A stretch of 34,838 nucleotides of DNA. Source: Gemmatimonadota bacterium. GTDB taxonomy: Bacteria > Gemmatimonadota > Gemmatimonadetes > Gemmatimonadales > GWC2-71-9. Location: the NCBI GenBank assembly GCA_003222155.1, contig QHUU01000113.1:1-34838 (forward strand), in the 5' to 3' direction. The translations under genes and the position numbers were made by a program. Every line of letters starts with the position of its first letter. Positions within the stretch are counted from its first letter, which is position 1. This document shows, in pieces, positions 23,979 to 32,087 of this stretch. A model generated the notes under the pieces. That model was not told the origin of the DNA and made no database searches. It saw nothing but the letters and a program-made list of their open reading frames with translations.

Positions 23979-25093
23979 GCGAGCACTTCGCTGCGCACCG
24001 TCAGGTTCTCCACGCGATCCATGTCGACCGCCACACCCATGCCCGGTGTTCGCGGCACGTGGACCATGCCGTCTCCGTCCATGGTCCACTCCGGCGTCAC
24101 GATGTCCCGCTCCCAATAGCGCGCGCTGGGCGACAGGTCGCCGGGGAGCGTGAAGTTGGGCAGCGAGGCGAGCGCCACGTTGTGTGCGCGCCCAATCCCG
24201 CTCTCCAGCATGCCGCCGCACCACACCGGGACGCCGTGCCGCCGGCAGAGATCGTGGATGGCGATGGACTCGGCGAACCCTCCGACGCGGCCGGGTTTGA
24301 TGTTCACGATGCGGCCGCTCTGGAGCGTGATCATGTCCTGCGCCCGCTCCACGTCGGTGATGGATTCATCCAGGCAGAGCGGTGTCTTGAGGAGCCGCTG
24401 CAGCGCGGCGTGGCGCACCAGGTCGTCGCGTCCCAGCGGCTGCTCGATCATCAGAAGGTCGAAGGCGTCGAGCCCTCGCAACCACTCGGCGTCGTCGAGC
24501 GTGTACGCGGAATTGGCGTCCACCATGAGGTGGACGTCCGCTCCGAGGGCCTCGCGCACGGCGCGCACGTAGGGCACGTCCGCACCCGGGGCGATTTTGA
24601 GCTTGATCTTCTTGTAGCCCTGCTGCACGGCCGCGCGGGCCCGCTGCACCAGCGCCTCGGGACTCGCCTGGAGCCCCAGCGAGATTCCGGTCACGATGCG
24701 CTCGCGAGTGCCGCCCAGCAGCGCCGCCAGCGGGCGGTCGCACAACCGGGCGGCCAGCTCCCAGCAGCCCATTTCCACGGCGGCCTTCGCCATGCGGTGC
24801 CCGCGAAAATCGCGCTCCAGGATGGCGTGCACGATCCCGGGCCCCTCGAGCTCCTGCTTGAGGATACGGGGCGCGACCCACGAGCGGATCGCCAACCACG
24901 CCGTGTCGATCGTTTCGTCGGAGTAGTTGGGCTGCTCGCCGGCGACGCATTCGGACCAGCCGGTAACGCCGTCGGAGGACGTCAACTCGAGCAGGCAGAT
25001 GCGGCGCTCCGTGCAGATCCCCGACGAGATCCGGAACGGCTCCTTGAGCGGGAGGCGGATCTCCCGCAGGGTGATGCGCTCGACGCGCAGCAT
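23975..25093 (-). CDS. N-succinylamino acid racemase / o-succinylbenzoate synthase-type enolase
   Basis: Enolase-superfamily protein of 372 aa, muconate-lactonising subgroup. The ATG at 25093 overlaps the GNAT stop by one base (TGATG). The catalytic residues are Lys164 and Lys166 (KIKLK) and Lys266 (NIKPGRVGG). The metal ligands are Asp192 (VDANSAY), Glu217 (IEQPL) and Asp242 (LDES). The spacing matches the Amycolatopsis NSAR/OSBS (K163, D189, E214, D239, K263) with a constant offset of three. The C-terminal CGGMLESGIGRAHN motif is also typical. OSBS and NSAR activities share this fold. No menaquinone genes flank it, while a GNAT and an M20 hydrolase do, so racemisation of N-acyl (N-succinyl) amino acids is the more likely role. 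A dipeptide epimerase would usually carry a different C-terminal substrate motif. Confidence 0.9.
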   Translation of the reverse strand: MLRVERITLREIRLPLKEPFRISSGICTERRICLLELTSSDGVTGWSECVAGEQPNYSDETIDTAWLAIRSWVAPRILKQELEGPGIVHAILERDFRGHRMAKAAVEMGCWELAARLCDRPLAALLGGTRERIVTGISLGLQASPEALVQRARAAVQQGYKKIKLKIAPGADVPYVRAVREALGADVHLMVDANSAYTLDDAEWLRGLDAFDLLMIEQPLGRDDLVRHAALQRLLKTPLCLDESITDVERAQDMITLQSGRIVNIKPGRVGGFAESIAIHDLCRRHGVPVWCGGMLESGIGRAHNVALASLPNFTLPGDLSPSARYWERDIVTPEWTMDGDGMVHVPRTPGMGVAVDMDRVENLTVRSEVLA

Positions 25094-25950
25094 CAGGTTT
25101 TTCGGGACAGGATGTAATAGCCGCGCGCGGCCTGGGCATCCCGATAGAAGCCGGCCACGTGGTACCCCTGCTCGAGCGCCCAGGTGAACGCCGCGCGGGT
25201 GGTGGTGCGCCACCGGCCGGCCAGGTCGAGCGACGCGTCCTGCACTGTGTGGATCTCGAGCGGGATCTCGACCCGCAGGGGCGCCCGGGCCGGTGCGGCC
25301 CGGAAGCGCGGTGTGGTGGGGATGCCGTCGCCGTCGGAGGCGTTCAGGACTCTGGCCGTGCTCGTCGCCTCGCGTCGGTCGGGCGTGTCCTGCGCACCGA
25401 TATCCCAGGCGACGATGAAACGATCGGTGCCGAGCCCCCGGTGCAGGGCGCTGTCGGTGTCGCTGCCGTACATGTCGATCACGTATTCCGTCACGCGCAC
25501 GCCCAGCCGGTTGAGGTTGAAGTGCGCGTTGCGGGCGACGAGCGGGTCGAAGGTCCAGTAGACCGTGCCCACGCCGAGTTGCAGCAGCGCCTCGCGCTGA
25601 AACTGCTTGAGCCGGCGGCCGATGCCGTGATCGCGCAGCTCGGGGCGGACGGCGAGCATGTCGGACCAGTGGACCAACCGCCCGTGCTCGACGCCCGTGA
25701 TGCCGAACACGAAGCCGACCAGCCGCTCCCGGGCGTCGAAGGCGCCCGCGCTCACGCCGCCCAGGCGCTGGCTGACCTTGAGGATAGCGGCGGGAACGCG
25801 CTCGCTGAAGTCGGCGCCCCACGTCTCGTGCTGCAGGGCGACGCAGGCGACGAAGTCGTCGCGGGTGTGGAGGTGCCGGATGTGCAGCCCGTCGGGTGGA
25901 GCGTGGCTGGGAGCGGCGGCCGGCGGCGCGACGGGCTCGTAGCGGTTCAT
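25093..25950 (-). CDS. GNAT-superfamily N-acyltransferase (COG3375-like), candidate D-amino acid N-succinyltransferase
   Basis: GNAT protein of 285 aa. The acyltransferase domain (about residues 22-170) has the acyl-CoA pyrophosphate loop in VRPELRDHGIGRRLKQF (Arg107 to Gly111). The following WTFDPLVARNAHFNLNRLGV is typical of the conserved GNAT group found beside NSAR genes. A C-terminal region (about 175-285) contains IPLEIHTVQ and a closing RGYYIL. I prefer the ATG at 25950; an ATG at 26031 would add 27 residues but lies within the TATAAT hexamer that may be its promoter. It is first in an overlapping three-gene operon with the racemase and the M20 hydrolase. In Geobacillus the same trio was described as converting D- to L-amino acids via N-succinyl intermediates, which suggests this function. 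The acyl donor and the D-specificity are inferred. Confidence 0.85.
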   Translation of the reverse strand: MNRYEPVAPPAAAPSHAPPDGLHIRHLHTRDDFVACVALQHETWGADFSERVPAAILKVSQRLGGVSAGAFDARERLVGFVFGITGVEHGRLVHWSDMLAVRPELRDHGIGRRLKQFQREALLQLGVGTVYWTFDPLVARNAHFNLNRLGVRVTEYVIDMYGSDTDSALHRGLGTDRFIVAWDIGAQDTPDRREATSTARVLNASDGDGIPTTPRFRAAPARAPLRVEIPLEIHTVQDASLDLAGRWRTTTRAAFTWALEQGYHVAGFYRDAQAARGYYILSRKT

Positions 25951-26061
25951 TCGGGTATACGACAAGGTATACAAGGAGCCCACCCGCGGCAACATTCCCG
26001 CCGCTTGCGCTGCACACGACTTTGTACACATTATAGCCCGCCCCTCGCGCGAAGCGATCTC
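25951..26061. promoter_or_regulatory. Divergent control region between the GNAT operon and dacB
   Basis: This 111-base region separates two divergent gene sets. On the minus strand a perfect TATAAT (26035-26030) is a candidate -10 for the GNAT operon, though no good -35 is seen at the usual distance. Immediately before the GNAT start, the palindromic hexamer GTATAC occurs twice inside a direct repeat, GGTATAC at 25954-25960 and 25966-25972, spaced 12 bases start to start. The repeat could bind a regulator or form part of the leader. A plus-strand promoter for dacB is not clear. Confidence 0.4.
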
Positions 26062-27639
26062 ATGCAACGGCCGACCGTGCCCGTGCTGTGGCTGCTCACC
26101 CTCTGTTCGAGCAGTCTGCCCGCCCAAGCCGGGACCGCTCCCCAGACGCTCGCGGACCGGATCCAGCAGATCGTCACTCGCCCCGAATACCGCCGCTCGA
26201 GCTTTGGCGTCGCGTTCTACGATCTGGACGCCAAGACGGCGGTGTTCACCCTCAATGCCGACAAGCTGTTCGTCCCCGGCTCCACGACCAAGCTGCTCAC
26301 CGAAGGGACCGGCCTCGAGCTGCTGGGCCCCGACTACCGGTTCCACACCCGCGTCTATCGTACCGGCCCGATCCGCAAGGACGGCACGCTGGCCGGCGAC
26401 CTGGTGCTGGTGGCGAGCGGCGACCCCAACCTCTCCGGCCGTATCCGTCCCGACGGCACCCTCGCTTTCGAGAACCAGGATCACGCCTACGACGGCAGTC
26501 CCGACACGCGCGCGGTGCCGGGCGACCCGCTGCTCGTGATCCACGAGCTGGCCGATCAGATCGCGGCGCGACACATCACGCGCGTGTCGGGGCGCGTCAT
26601 CATCGACATCAGCCTGTTCGCCGAGGGCGACCGCGAGCTCGGCACCGGCGTCGTCATCTCGCCCGTGGCCGTGAACGACAACCTCGTGGACGTGACCGTC
26701 GCTCCCGGCGCCGCCCCGGGCGACGCGGTCGTGCTGACGCCGTCTCCGGTCACTGCGTACGTGCGCTTCGTGAACCAGGCGACCACGGCGGCGTCCGACT
26801 CGCAGCCGGAGATCCACTGGGCCTCGGACAGCGCCGGTCCCGACGGCTCGCACACGGTCACCGTGGCCGGTCGCATGCCCGCGGGCAAGCCGGCATGGCT
26901 CTTCAGCTACGCCGTGCCGCAACCCAGCCGGTTCGCCGAGGTCGTGCTGGTGGAGGCGCTGCATGCACGTGGCGTCCGCGTGGCGGTGAGCCCGCTCGGC
27001 GTGCGGCACGACTTCACAGCGCTGGCGTCGGCCTACACGCCCGACAACCTGGTGGCCGAGCACGTGTCGCCGCCGCTCACCGAGGAGGCGAAGGTCACGT
27101 TGAAAGTGAGCCAGAACCTGCACGCCTCGATGATGCCCTTCATTCTGGGAGGACTGCTCGCGCACGACGGCTCGGCCAAGGCGGGGTTCAAGCTCGAGCA
27201 CGACATGCTCGAGCGGGCCGGGCTCGACTTGAGCGGGGCGTCGCAGGGCGATGGGGCCGGCGGTGCGGCGCACTTCGCGCCCGAGTTCATGGTGCGCTTT
27301 CTCGCTTACATGGCCACGCGCCCGTATTTCCCGGCCTACCTCGCGGCGCTTCCGGTGCTGGGCCGCGACGGCACGCTCTGGAAGGTGCAGCCCAATTCGC
27401 CGGCCGCCGGTCATGTGCAGGCCAAGACGGGCACGTACGTAGAGGTGGACCATCTGAACCGCGCGCTGATGGTGAACGGGAAGGGGCTCGCCGGCTACGT
27501 GACGACCGCGGGGGGCCGGCGTCTAGCGTTCGCCGTGTACGCGAACAACGTCCCGGTCCCGTCGGACCCCGGCGCGATCGAGCGGACCATCGCGCAGGCG
27601 GTGGGTGAGATCGCGGCGGCGGCGTACGACGCGCCTTGA
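26062..27639 (+). CDS. dacB: D-Ala-D-Ala carboxypeptidase/endopeptidase, PBP4 (S13) type
   Basis: Periplasmic penicillin-binding peptidase of 525 aa that cleaves the terminal D-Ala or D,D-cross-links of peptidoglycan stem peptides. The leader MQRPTVPVLWLLTLCSSSLPAQA is a Sec signal ending near residue 22. All three active-site motifs are in place: Ser74-T-T-Lys77 (PGSTTKLLT), S350-Q-N352 and K455-T-G. A long insertion between the first and second motif is characteristic of family S13, and the length matches the family. The gene is divergent from the GNAT-racemase-M20 operon and sits 46 bases before the second susC. Its product, free D-alanine, would be a natural substrate for the D-to-L conversion operon; this link is my inference. 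Confidence 0.93.
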   Translation: MQRPTVPVLWLLTLCSSSLPAQAGTAPQTLADRIQQIVTRPEYRRSSFGVAFYDLDAKTAVFTLNADKLFVPGSTTKLLTEGTGLELLGPDYRFHTRVYRTGPIRKDGTLAGDLVLVASGDPNLSGRIRPDGTLAFENQDHAYDGSPDTRAVPGDPLLVIHELADQIAARHITRVSGRVIIDISLFAEGDRELGTGVVISPVAVNDNLVDVTVAPGAAPGDAVVLTPSPVTAYVRFVNQATTAASDSQPEIHWASDSAGPDGSHTVTVAGRMPAGKPAWLFSYAVPQPSRFAEVVLVEALHARGVRVAVSPLGVRHDFTALASAYTPDNLVAEHVSPPLTEEAKVTLKVSQNLHASMMPFILGGLLAHDGSAKAGFKLEHDMLERAGLDLSGASQGDGAGGAAHFAPEFMVRFLAYMATRPYFPAYLAALPVLGRDGTLWKVQPNSPAAGHVQAKTGTYVEVDHLNRALMVNGKGLAGYVTTAGGRRLAFAVYANNVPVPSDPGAIERTIAQAVGEIAAAAYDAP

Positions 27640-27685
27640 TCCAGTGAGCAGGTAGTCGAGCACACCCCGTATGTGGAGACAGGCC

Positions 27686-30600
27686 ATGCGATCCCTGACG
27701 AGCTCTCTCCTCCAGCTGATCCTTCTGGTCGGCGTGGCCCCCGCCGCCCGGGCGCTCCAACAACAACCGGAGCAGGGATTCGTGGCAGGTACGGTAATCG
27801 CCGAGGGTACGCTGCGCCCGCTCCCGGGCGTTCAGGTGAGTGCCGGGGCGGGTCATGTGGCGATCACCGACGCGGCCGGCCGGTTTCGCATCACCGGGCT
27901 CGCGGGGGGCCAGGTGACGCTCACGGCACGCAGCATCGGCTATGTACCCCTGACGCGCACCGTGGCTGTGGGCGACACGCGCGTCAGCTTCACTTTGAAC
28001 GAAGCCCCGATCGAGCTCAACGCGGTGGTGGTCACCGGTACCGCCGGAGTTCAGACGAAGCGGGCCATCGGGAATGTGGTGCCCACGATCAACGCGGGCG
28101 ACGTGAGCGCCGTCGCTCCGGTCTCGGACATCCAGTCGTTGATCAACGGCCGGGCACCCGGCGTCGAGATCCTGCCGGGCAGCGGCCAGGCCGGCACGGG
28201 CTCCAAGGTCCGAGTGCGCGGCATCTCGAGCCTGTCGCTGTCGAACAACCCGTTGCTCTACGTGGATGGCGTTCGCGTGGATAACAACCAGAGCACCGGT
28301 CCGACCGTGCAGGCGTTCGGCTCGCAGGTCGTTTCCCGGCTCAACGACTACGATCTGTCGGACGTCCAGAAGATCGAGATCATCGAGGGCCCCGCCGCCG
28401 CCACGCTGTACGGCACGGAGGCCGCGAGCGGCGTGATCTCGATCATCACGAAGCGAGGCTCCGTGGGCGCTCCCAGCTGGGAGCTGACCGCCAAGCAGGG
28501 ATCCGAGTGGTTCATGAACCCGCAAGGCCGCTTCCCGCTGAACTACTGGATGGACACCCTCGGCACGGTCCACTCGATCGACTACAACGCGCTGGTGCAG
28601 CAGAACGGCGGTCCGATTTTCTCGAACGGCTACACCCAGGGCTACTCGCTCAACGTGAGCGGCGGCACGCCGGTGGTGCGCTACTACGTGTCGGGGAATT
28701 TCGATCGCCACAACGGCGTCGAGCCCAACAACATCTTCCGCCGCTACGGGGGCCGGGCCAACGTGAGCGTGGCGCCGAACGACAAGATCGACTTCTCGCT
28801 CAACGTGGGCTACAACAAGGCGCGCACCGACCTGAGTCTCGAGGCGGGCGGCGGCGGCGCGATGTGGGAGACGCTCTTCTCCACGCCGCAGAACCTGGGG
28901 ACGACGGCCAAGGGCTTCCGCGACTACCCGCCCGGCATCAACTACGTCGCCATCTCCGACTGGCAGGACGTGAACCGCTTCACCGGCAGCCTGGAGATTC
29001 ACCACCGGCCCACGTCATGGTTCACACAGCGGCTGGTCGTGGGCACGGACGTGACCCACGAGGTGAACGTGGAGTTCGTGCCGCACCTGGTGGACAGCCT
29101 CAAGCAGTACTTCGATCCCACCACGGCGTCGGGCTACCGTGATCAGGGTGGGCGTGATCCCACCACGAGCACGGTGGACTACAACGCGTCCGTGAACCTG
29201 CCGGTGACCGGAGGGCTGCGCTCGATCACGTCGGCCGGCGGCCAGTACTACCACTGGCTGCGCGATTCCACCGAGACCTATGGCGAGAACTTCCCGGCGT
29301 CGGGGCTCTCCGCCGTGTCGTCCGCGGCGCGCACCGTGGCCGGCGAGGACCTGATCGAGAACAACACGCTGGGCGGGTACGTGCAGGAGCAGCTCGCCTG
29401 GAACGACCGCCTGTTCGTCACCGGAGCAGTGCGCGTCGACCGCAACAGCGCCTTCGGCACCAAGGTGCGCCACCAGGTCTATCCCAAGGTGAGCGGCAGC
29501 TGGGTGATCAGCGAAGAGCCGTGGTGGCATTTCCATTGGCTCGACCAGGTGCGGCTGCGTGGGGCGTTCGGCGAATCGGGCAAGCAGCCCGACAACTTCG
29601 CAGCGCTGCAGACCTACGCCGCGGCCACCGGCCCGGGCGATCGCGGCGTGCTGACGCCGCAATTCGTCGGCAACGCAAACCTCGGCCCTGAGGTAAGCCG
29701 CGGCACCGAGCTGGGCTTCGAGGCCAGCGCCCTGGACGATCGCGTCGGCGTCGACTTCACGTACTATCGCCAGGCGACGCACGACGCGATCCTGGCGAAG
29801 GACGTCCCGCCCTCCGGTGGCTTCCCCAACACGGTGTTCGTTAACGCCGGCACGGTCCGGAACCTCGGGATCGAGCTCCACGTGCGGGGCCAGCCGGTGC
29901 GGACGCCCGACCTCACCTGGGACCTGAACTGGAACATCGCCACCAACGCCAACAAGGTGCTCGACCTGGGTCAGCCGGCGGGCGATTGCGCGAGCGACAG
30001 CCTGGCGCAGGTCCACAAGGACTGCAGCATCGTGATCGGGAGTCAGCAGCACCGCGTGGGCTATCCCGCCGCATCGTTCTTCCGCGAGAAGGTGGTGAGC
30101 GCTCAGCTCGACCCGAACGGCAAAGCCATCCTCTCGACGGTGATGTGCGACGGCGGTCCGGCGTTCCACAACCAGCCCGTGCCCTGCTACGACGCGTCCG
30201 GCAACGTGATCGCGCCGCGCGTGTTTCTGGGCCAGTCGACGCCCAAGACCGAGGGCGGGATCAGCACGACCCTCACATTCCGCGGCCGGCTGCGGCTGTA
30301 CGCGCTGGTCGACTACAAGTACGGCTTCAAGAAGACCGACAACAACCTGCGCGCCCGCTGCCAGGTGTTCGAGACCTGCCTCGAGAACATCTACCCGCAG
30401 CGCTACGACCCCGCGCTCATCGGCGGGATGCAGTCGCCCGGCTCGCTCGTCAACTGGGTGTACAACGACGCCGGCTATGCCAAGCTGCGCGAGCTGTCGC
30501 TGAGCTACCAGCTCCCGGACGAGCTGGCCGCGCACTTCGGCGCGCGCCGCGCCTCCGTCTCGCTCGCGGGGCGGAACCTACACACCTGGACCAGCTGGAC

Positions 30601-30718
30601 GGGGCTCGACCCCGAGGCGCTGTTCCTCGGGACCGGCTTCGGGCAGCACACGGTGTTCGAGCAGGATCAATTGCCTCAGCTCGCGCAGTTCGTCGCGACG
30701 ATCAACGTGGGCTTCTGA
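27686..30718 (+). CDS. SusC/RagA-family TonB-dependent transporter, second copy
   Basis: Outer-membrane TonB-linked transporter of 1010 aa. The ATG at 27686 has GGAG 7 bases upstream; the in-frame ATG at 27671 has none. The signal peptide ends near ARA-L (about residue 23). A carboxypeptidase-regulatory-like domain (about 30-110, GTVIAEGTLRPLPGVQV) is followed by the plug (VVVTGTAGVQTKRAIG, INGRAPGVEI, VRVRGISSLSLSNNPLLYVDGVRV, EIIEGPAAATLYGTEAASGV). The barrel ends in TINVGF, an aromatic terminus. The plug motifs differ clearly from those of the xylan-locus SusC, so this is not a recent duplicate. Flanking genes encode dacB, a serine hydrolase and a deacylase-like protein, with no glycosidases. 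Peptides or amidated compounds are therefore likelier cargo than sugars, as for RagAB-type systems. Confidence 0.94.
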   Translation: MRSLTSSLLQLILLVGVAPAARALQQQPEQGFVAGTVIAEGTLRPLPGVQVSAGAGHVAITDAAGRFRITGLAGGQVTLTARSIGYVPLTRTVAVGDTRVSFTLNEAPIELNAVVVTGTAGVQTKRAIGNVVPTINAGDVSAVAPVSDIQSLINGRAPGVEILPGSGQAGTGSKVRVRGISSLSLSNNPLLYVDGVRVDNNQSTGPTVQAFGSQVVSRLNDYDLSDVQKIEIIEGPAAATLYGTEAASGVISIITKRGSVGAPSWELTAKQGSEWFMNPQGRFPLNYWMDTLGTVHSIDYNALVQQNGGPIFSNGYTQGYSLNVSGGTPVVRYYVSGNFDRHNGVEPNNIFRRYGGRANVSVAPNDKIDFSLNVGYNKARTDLSLEAGGGGAMWETLFSTPQNLGTTAKGFRDYPPGINYVAISDWQDVNRFTGSLEIHHRPTSWFTQRLVVGTDVTHEVNVEFVPHLVDSLKQYFDPTTASGYRDQGGRDPTTSTVDYNASVNLPVTGGLRSITSAGGQYYHWLRDSTETYGENFPASGLSAVSSAARTVAGEDLIENNTLGGYVQEQLAWNDRLFVTGAVRVDRNSAFGTKVRHQVYPKVSGSWVISEEPWWHFHWLDQVRLRGAFGESGKQPDNFAALQTYAAATGPGDRGVLTPQFVGNANLGPEVSRGTELGFEASALDDRVGVDFTYYRQATHDAILAKDVPPSGGFPNTVFVNAGTVRNLGIELHVRGQPVRTPDLTWDLNWNIATNANKVLDLGQPAGDCASDSLAQVHKDCSIVIGSQQHRVGYPAASFFREKVVSAQLDPNGKAILSTVMCDGGPAFHNQPVPCYDASGNVIAPRVFLGQSTPKTEGGISTTLTFRGRLRLYALVDYKYGFKKTDNNLRARCQVFETCLENIYPQRYDPALIGGMQSPGSLVNWVYNDAGYAKLRELSLSYQLPDELAAHFGARRASVSLAGRNLHTWTSWTGLDPEALFLGTGFGQHTVFEQDQLPQLAQFVATINVGF

Positions 30719-30762
30719 TGCGCGTCCATCGAACTCCTGAACCGACAAAGCGGGATACCCGT

Positions 30763-32070
30763 ATGAGACTCAAGATCATCGCGACCCTGCTGCTGGGAGC
30801 GGTGCTCGCCTGTGATTCGCTCCTCAACGTCCAGAGCCCGAGCCGCGTGCCGGCGTCGGTGTTGGACGACCCAGCGAACGCGGAGCTCGCCGTGAACGGG
30901 GCGCAGGCGGACTTCGAATGCGCGCTCGCGAGCTACGCCGCCCTCGGCGGCATGCTGGCGGGCGAGCTGGAAGATGCCACGCTCTCGGCGGGGCGCTGGG
31001 ACTACGATCGGCGAACCGTTACCTCCGGCGACGCCTACGGGCCCAATCAGTGCAACGATGGCAGCTTCCTGGGCCTCTATACGCCCCTCTCGGTCGCGCG
31101 CTTCCAGGCTGACAACGCGACACACCACCTCCAGGGTTGGACCGACGCGCAGGTGAGCAACCGGCACGACCTCATCGCCAAGGCGAGCGCGTACGGTGGC
31201 TACAGCCTGACGCTCCTGGGCGAAGGGTTCTGCTCGGCGGCCATCGACGTGGGCCCGCAGCTCATGCCGCCGCAGCTGCTCGATTCCGCCGAGAACCGGT
31301 TCTCGACGGCCATCACCGAGGCCGCCACAGCCAGCGACTCGCGCACCCTGAACCTGGCGAGGGTGGGACGCGCCCGCGTGCGCCTGGCGCTGGGCGACAC
31401 GGTTGGCGCGCTGGCCGATGCGCAGCTCGTTCCCGCGGCCTTCGAGTACGACGCGACCTATTCCTCCGCCAACGCGCGGCGCGAGAACTTCGTGTACCAG
31501 CAGATCAACAAGAGCCCGTTCAACACGATCGCGGTGCCGTACCGGAAGTTCATGTACGTGTTCGCGGACACCGTCGTTCCCGGTAAGGTCGACAGCGTGC
31601 CCGATCCGAGAGTCGCGGTGCGGTTCGATTCGGCCACCACGATGTTCGACAACCGCCACGGGCAGTGGGTGCAGCTCAAGTACGCGAACATCGGCGCGCC
31701 GATTCGCCTCGCCACCGGGACGGAGGCGCAGCTCCTCATCGCGGAGATCCAAGGCGGCCCGACGGCGGTGGGTATCATCAATACCCTGCACGCCGCGGCG
31801 GGCCTGCCGCCGTTCCGGGGCACGGACCCCGACAGCATCCGGCGGCAGGTGATCTACGAGCGTCGGGCCGAGTTCTTTTTGGACGGACACCACCTGGCCG
31901 ACGTGAACCGGTTCCAGCTCACGCTGTTTCCGCCGGCGGGCACACCCTATCCGGTGGACGCCGCGAATCCCAAGGGCGGCTTCTATGGGACCGGGACGCG
32001 CTTCCCGCTCCCCGACAAAGAGCGTTTCAACAATCCCAACATTCCCTCGACTGTCAACCCGGGGTGCTGA
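30763..32070 (+). CDS. SusD/RagB-like lipoprotein, second copy
   Basis: Lipoprotein of 435 aa, partner of the SusC just upstream (44-base gap). The ATG at 30763 is preferred because it leads directly into MRLKIIATLLLGAVLAC with the lipobox V14-L-A-C17. An ATG at 30718, overlapping the susC stop as TGATG, would add 15 hydrophilic residues before it. The N-terminus of the mature form (LLNVQSPSRVPASVLDDP) and the C-terminal QVIYERRAEFFLDGHHLADVNRF motif are typical of the shorter SusD/RagB class common in high-GC SusCD phyla. At 435 aa it is much smaller than the 638-aa SusD of the xylan locus, in line with a different ligand. The ligand is not known. Confidence 0.88.
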   Translation: MRLKIIATLLLGAVLACDSLLNVQSPSRVPASVLDDPANAELAVNGAQADFECALASYAALGGMLAGELEDATLSAGRWDYDRRTVTSGDAYGPNQCNDGSFLGLYTPLSVARFQADNATHHLQGWTDAQVSNRHDLIAKASAYGGYSLTLLGEGFCSAAIDVGPQLMPPQLLDSAENRFSTAITEAATASDSRTLNLARVGRARVRLALGDTVGALADAQLVPAAFEYDATYSSANARRENFVYQQINKSPFNTIAVPYRKFMYVFADTVVPGKVDSVPDPRVAVRFDSATTMFDNRHGQWVQLKYANIGAPIRLATGTEAQLLIAEIQGGPTAVGIINTLHAAAGLPPFRGTDPDSIRRQVIYERRAEFFLDGHHLADVNRFQLTLFPPAGTPYPVDAANPKGGFYGTGTRFPLPDKERFNNPNIPSTVNPGC

Positions 32071-32087
32071 TCGTGAGCCACGCGCGC

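Noticed and set aside
25159-26061. Plus-strand extension of the dacB frame from 25159
   Set aside because: It is antisense to the GNAT gene and has no recognisable domain. The ATG at 26062 starts a clean signal peptide.
25951-27453. Minus-strand extension of the GNAT frame up to 27453
   Set aside because: Antisense to dacB, with low-complexity His/Arg/Gly content; the GNAT homology begins after 25950.
27287-30535. Long minus-strand frames opposite the second susC (27287-29005, 29015-30535)
   Set aside because: They mirror the susC codon pattern; no motif, signal or start context supports them.
29986-30762. Long N-terminal extension of the second SusD frame
   Set aside because: The extension overlaps susC in another frame; the lipoprotein signal begins at 30763.
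31665-32087. N-terminal extension of the S12 hydrolase frame
   Set aside because: It reads susD out of frame; the Sec signal starts at 32088 (or 32073 with GTG).
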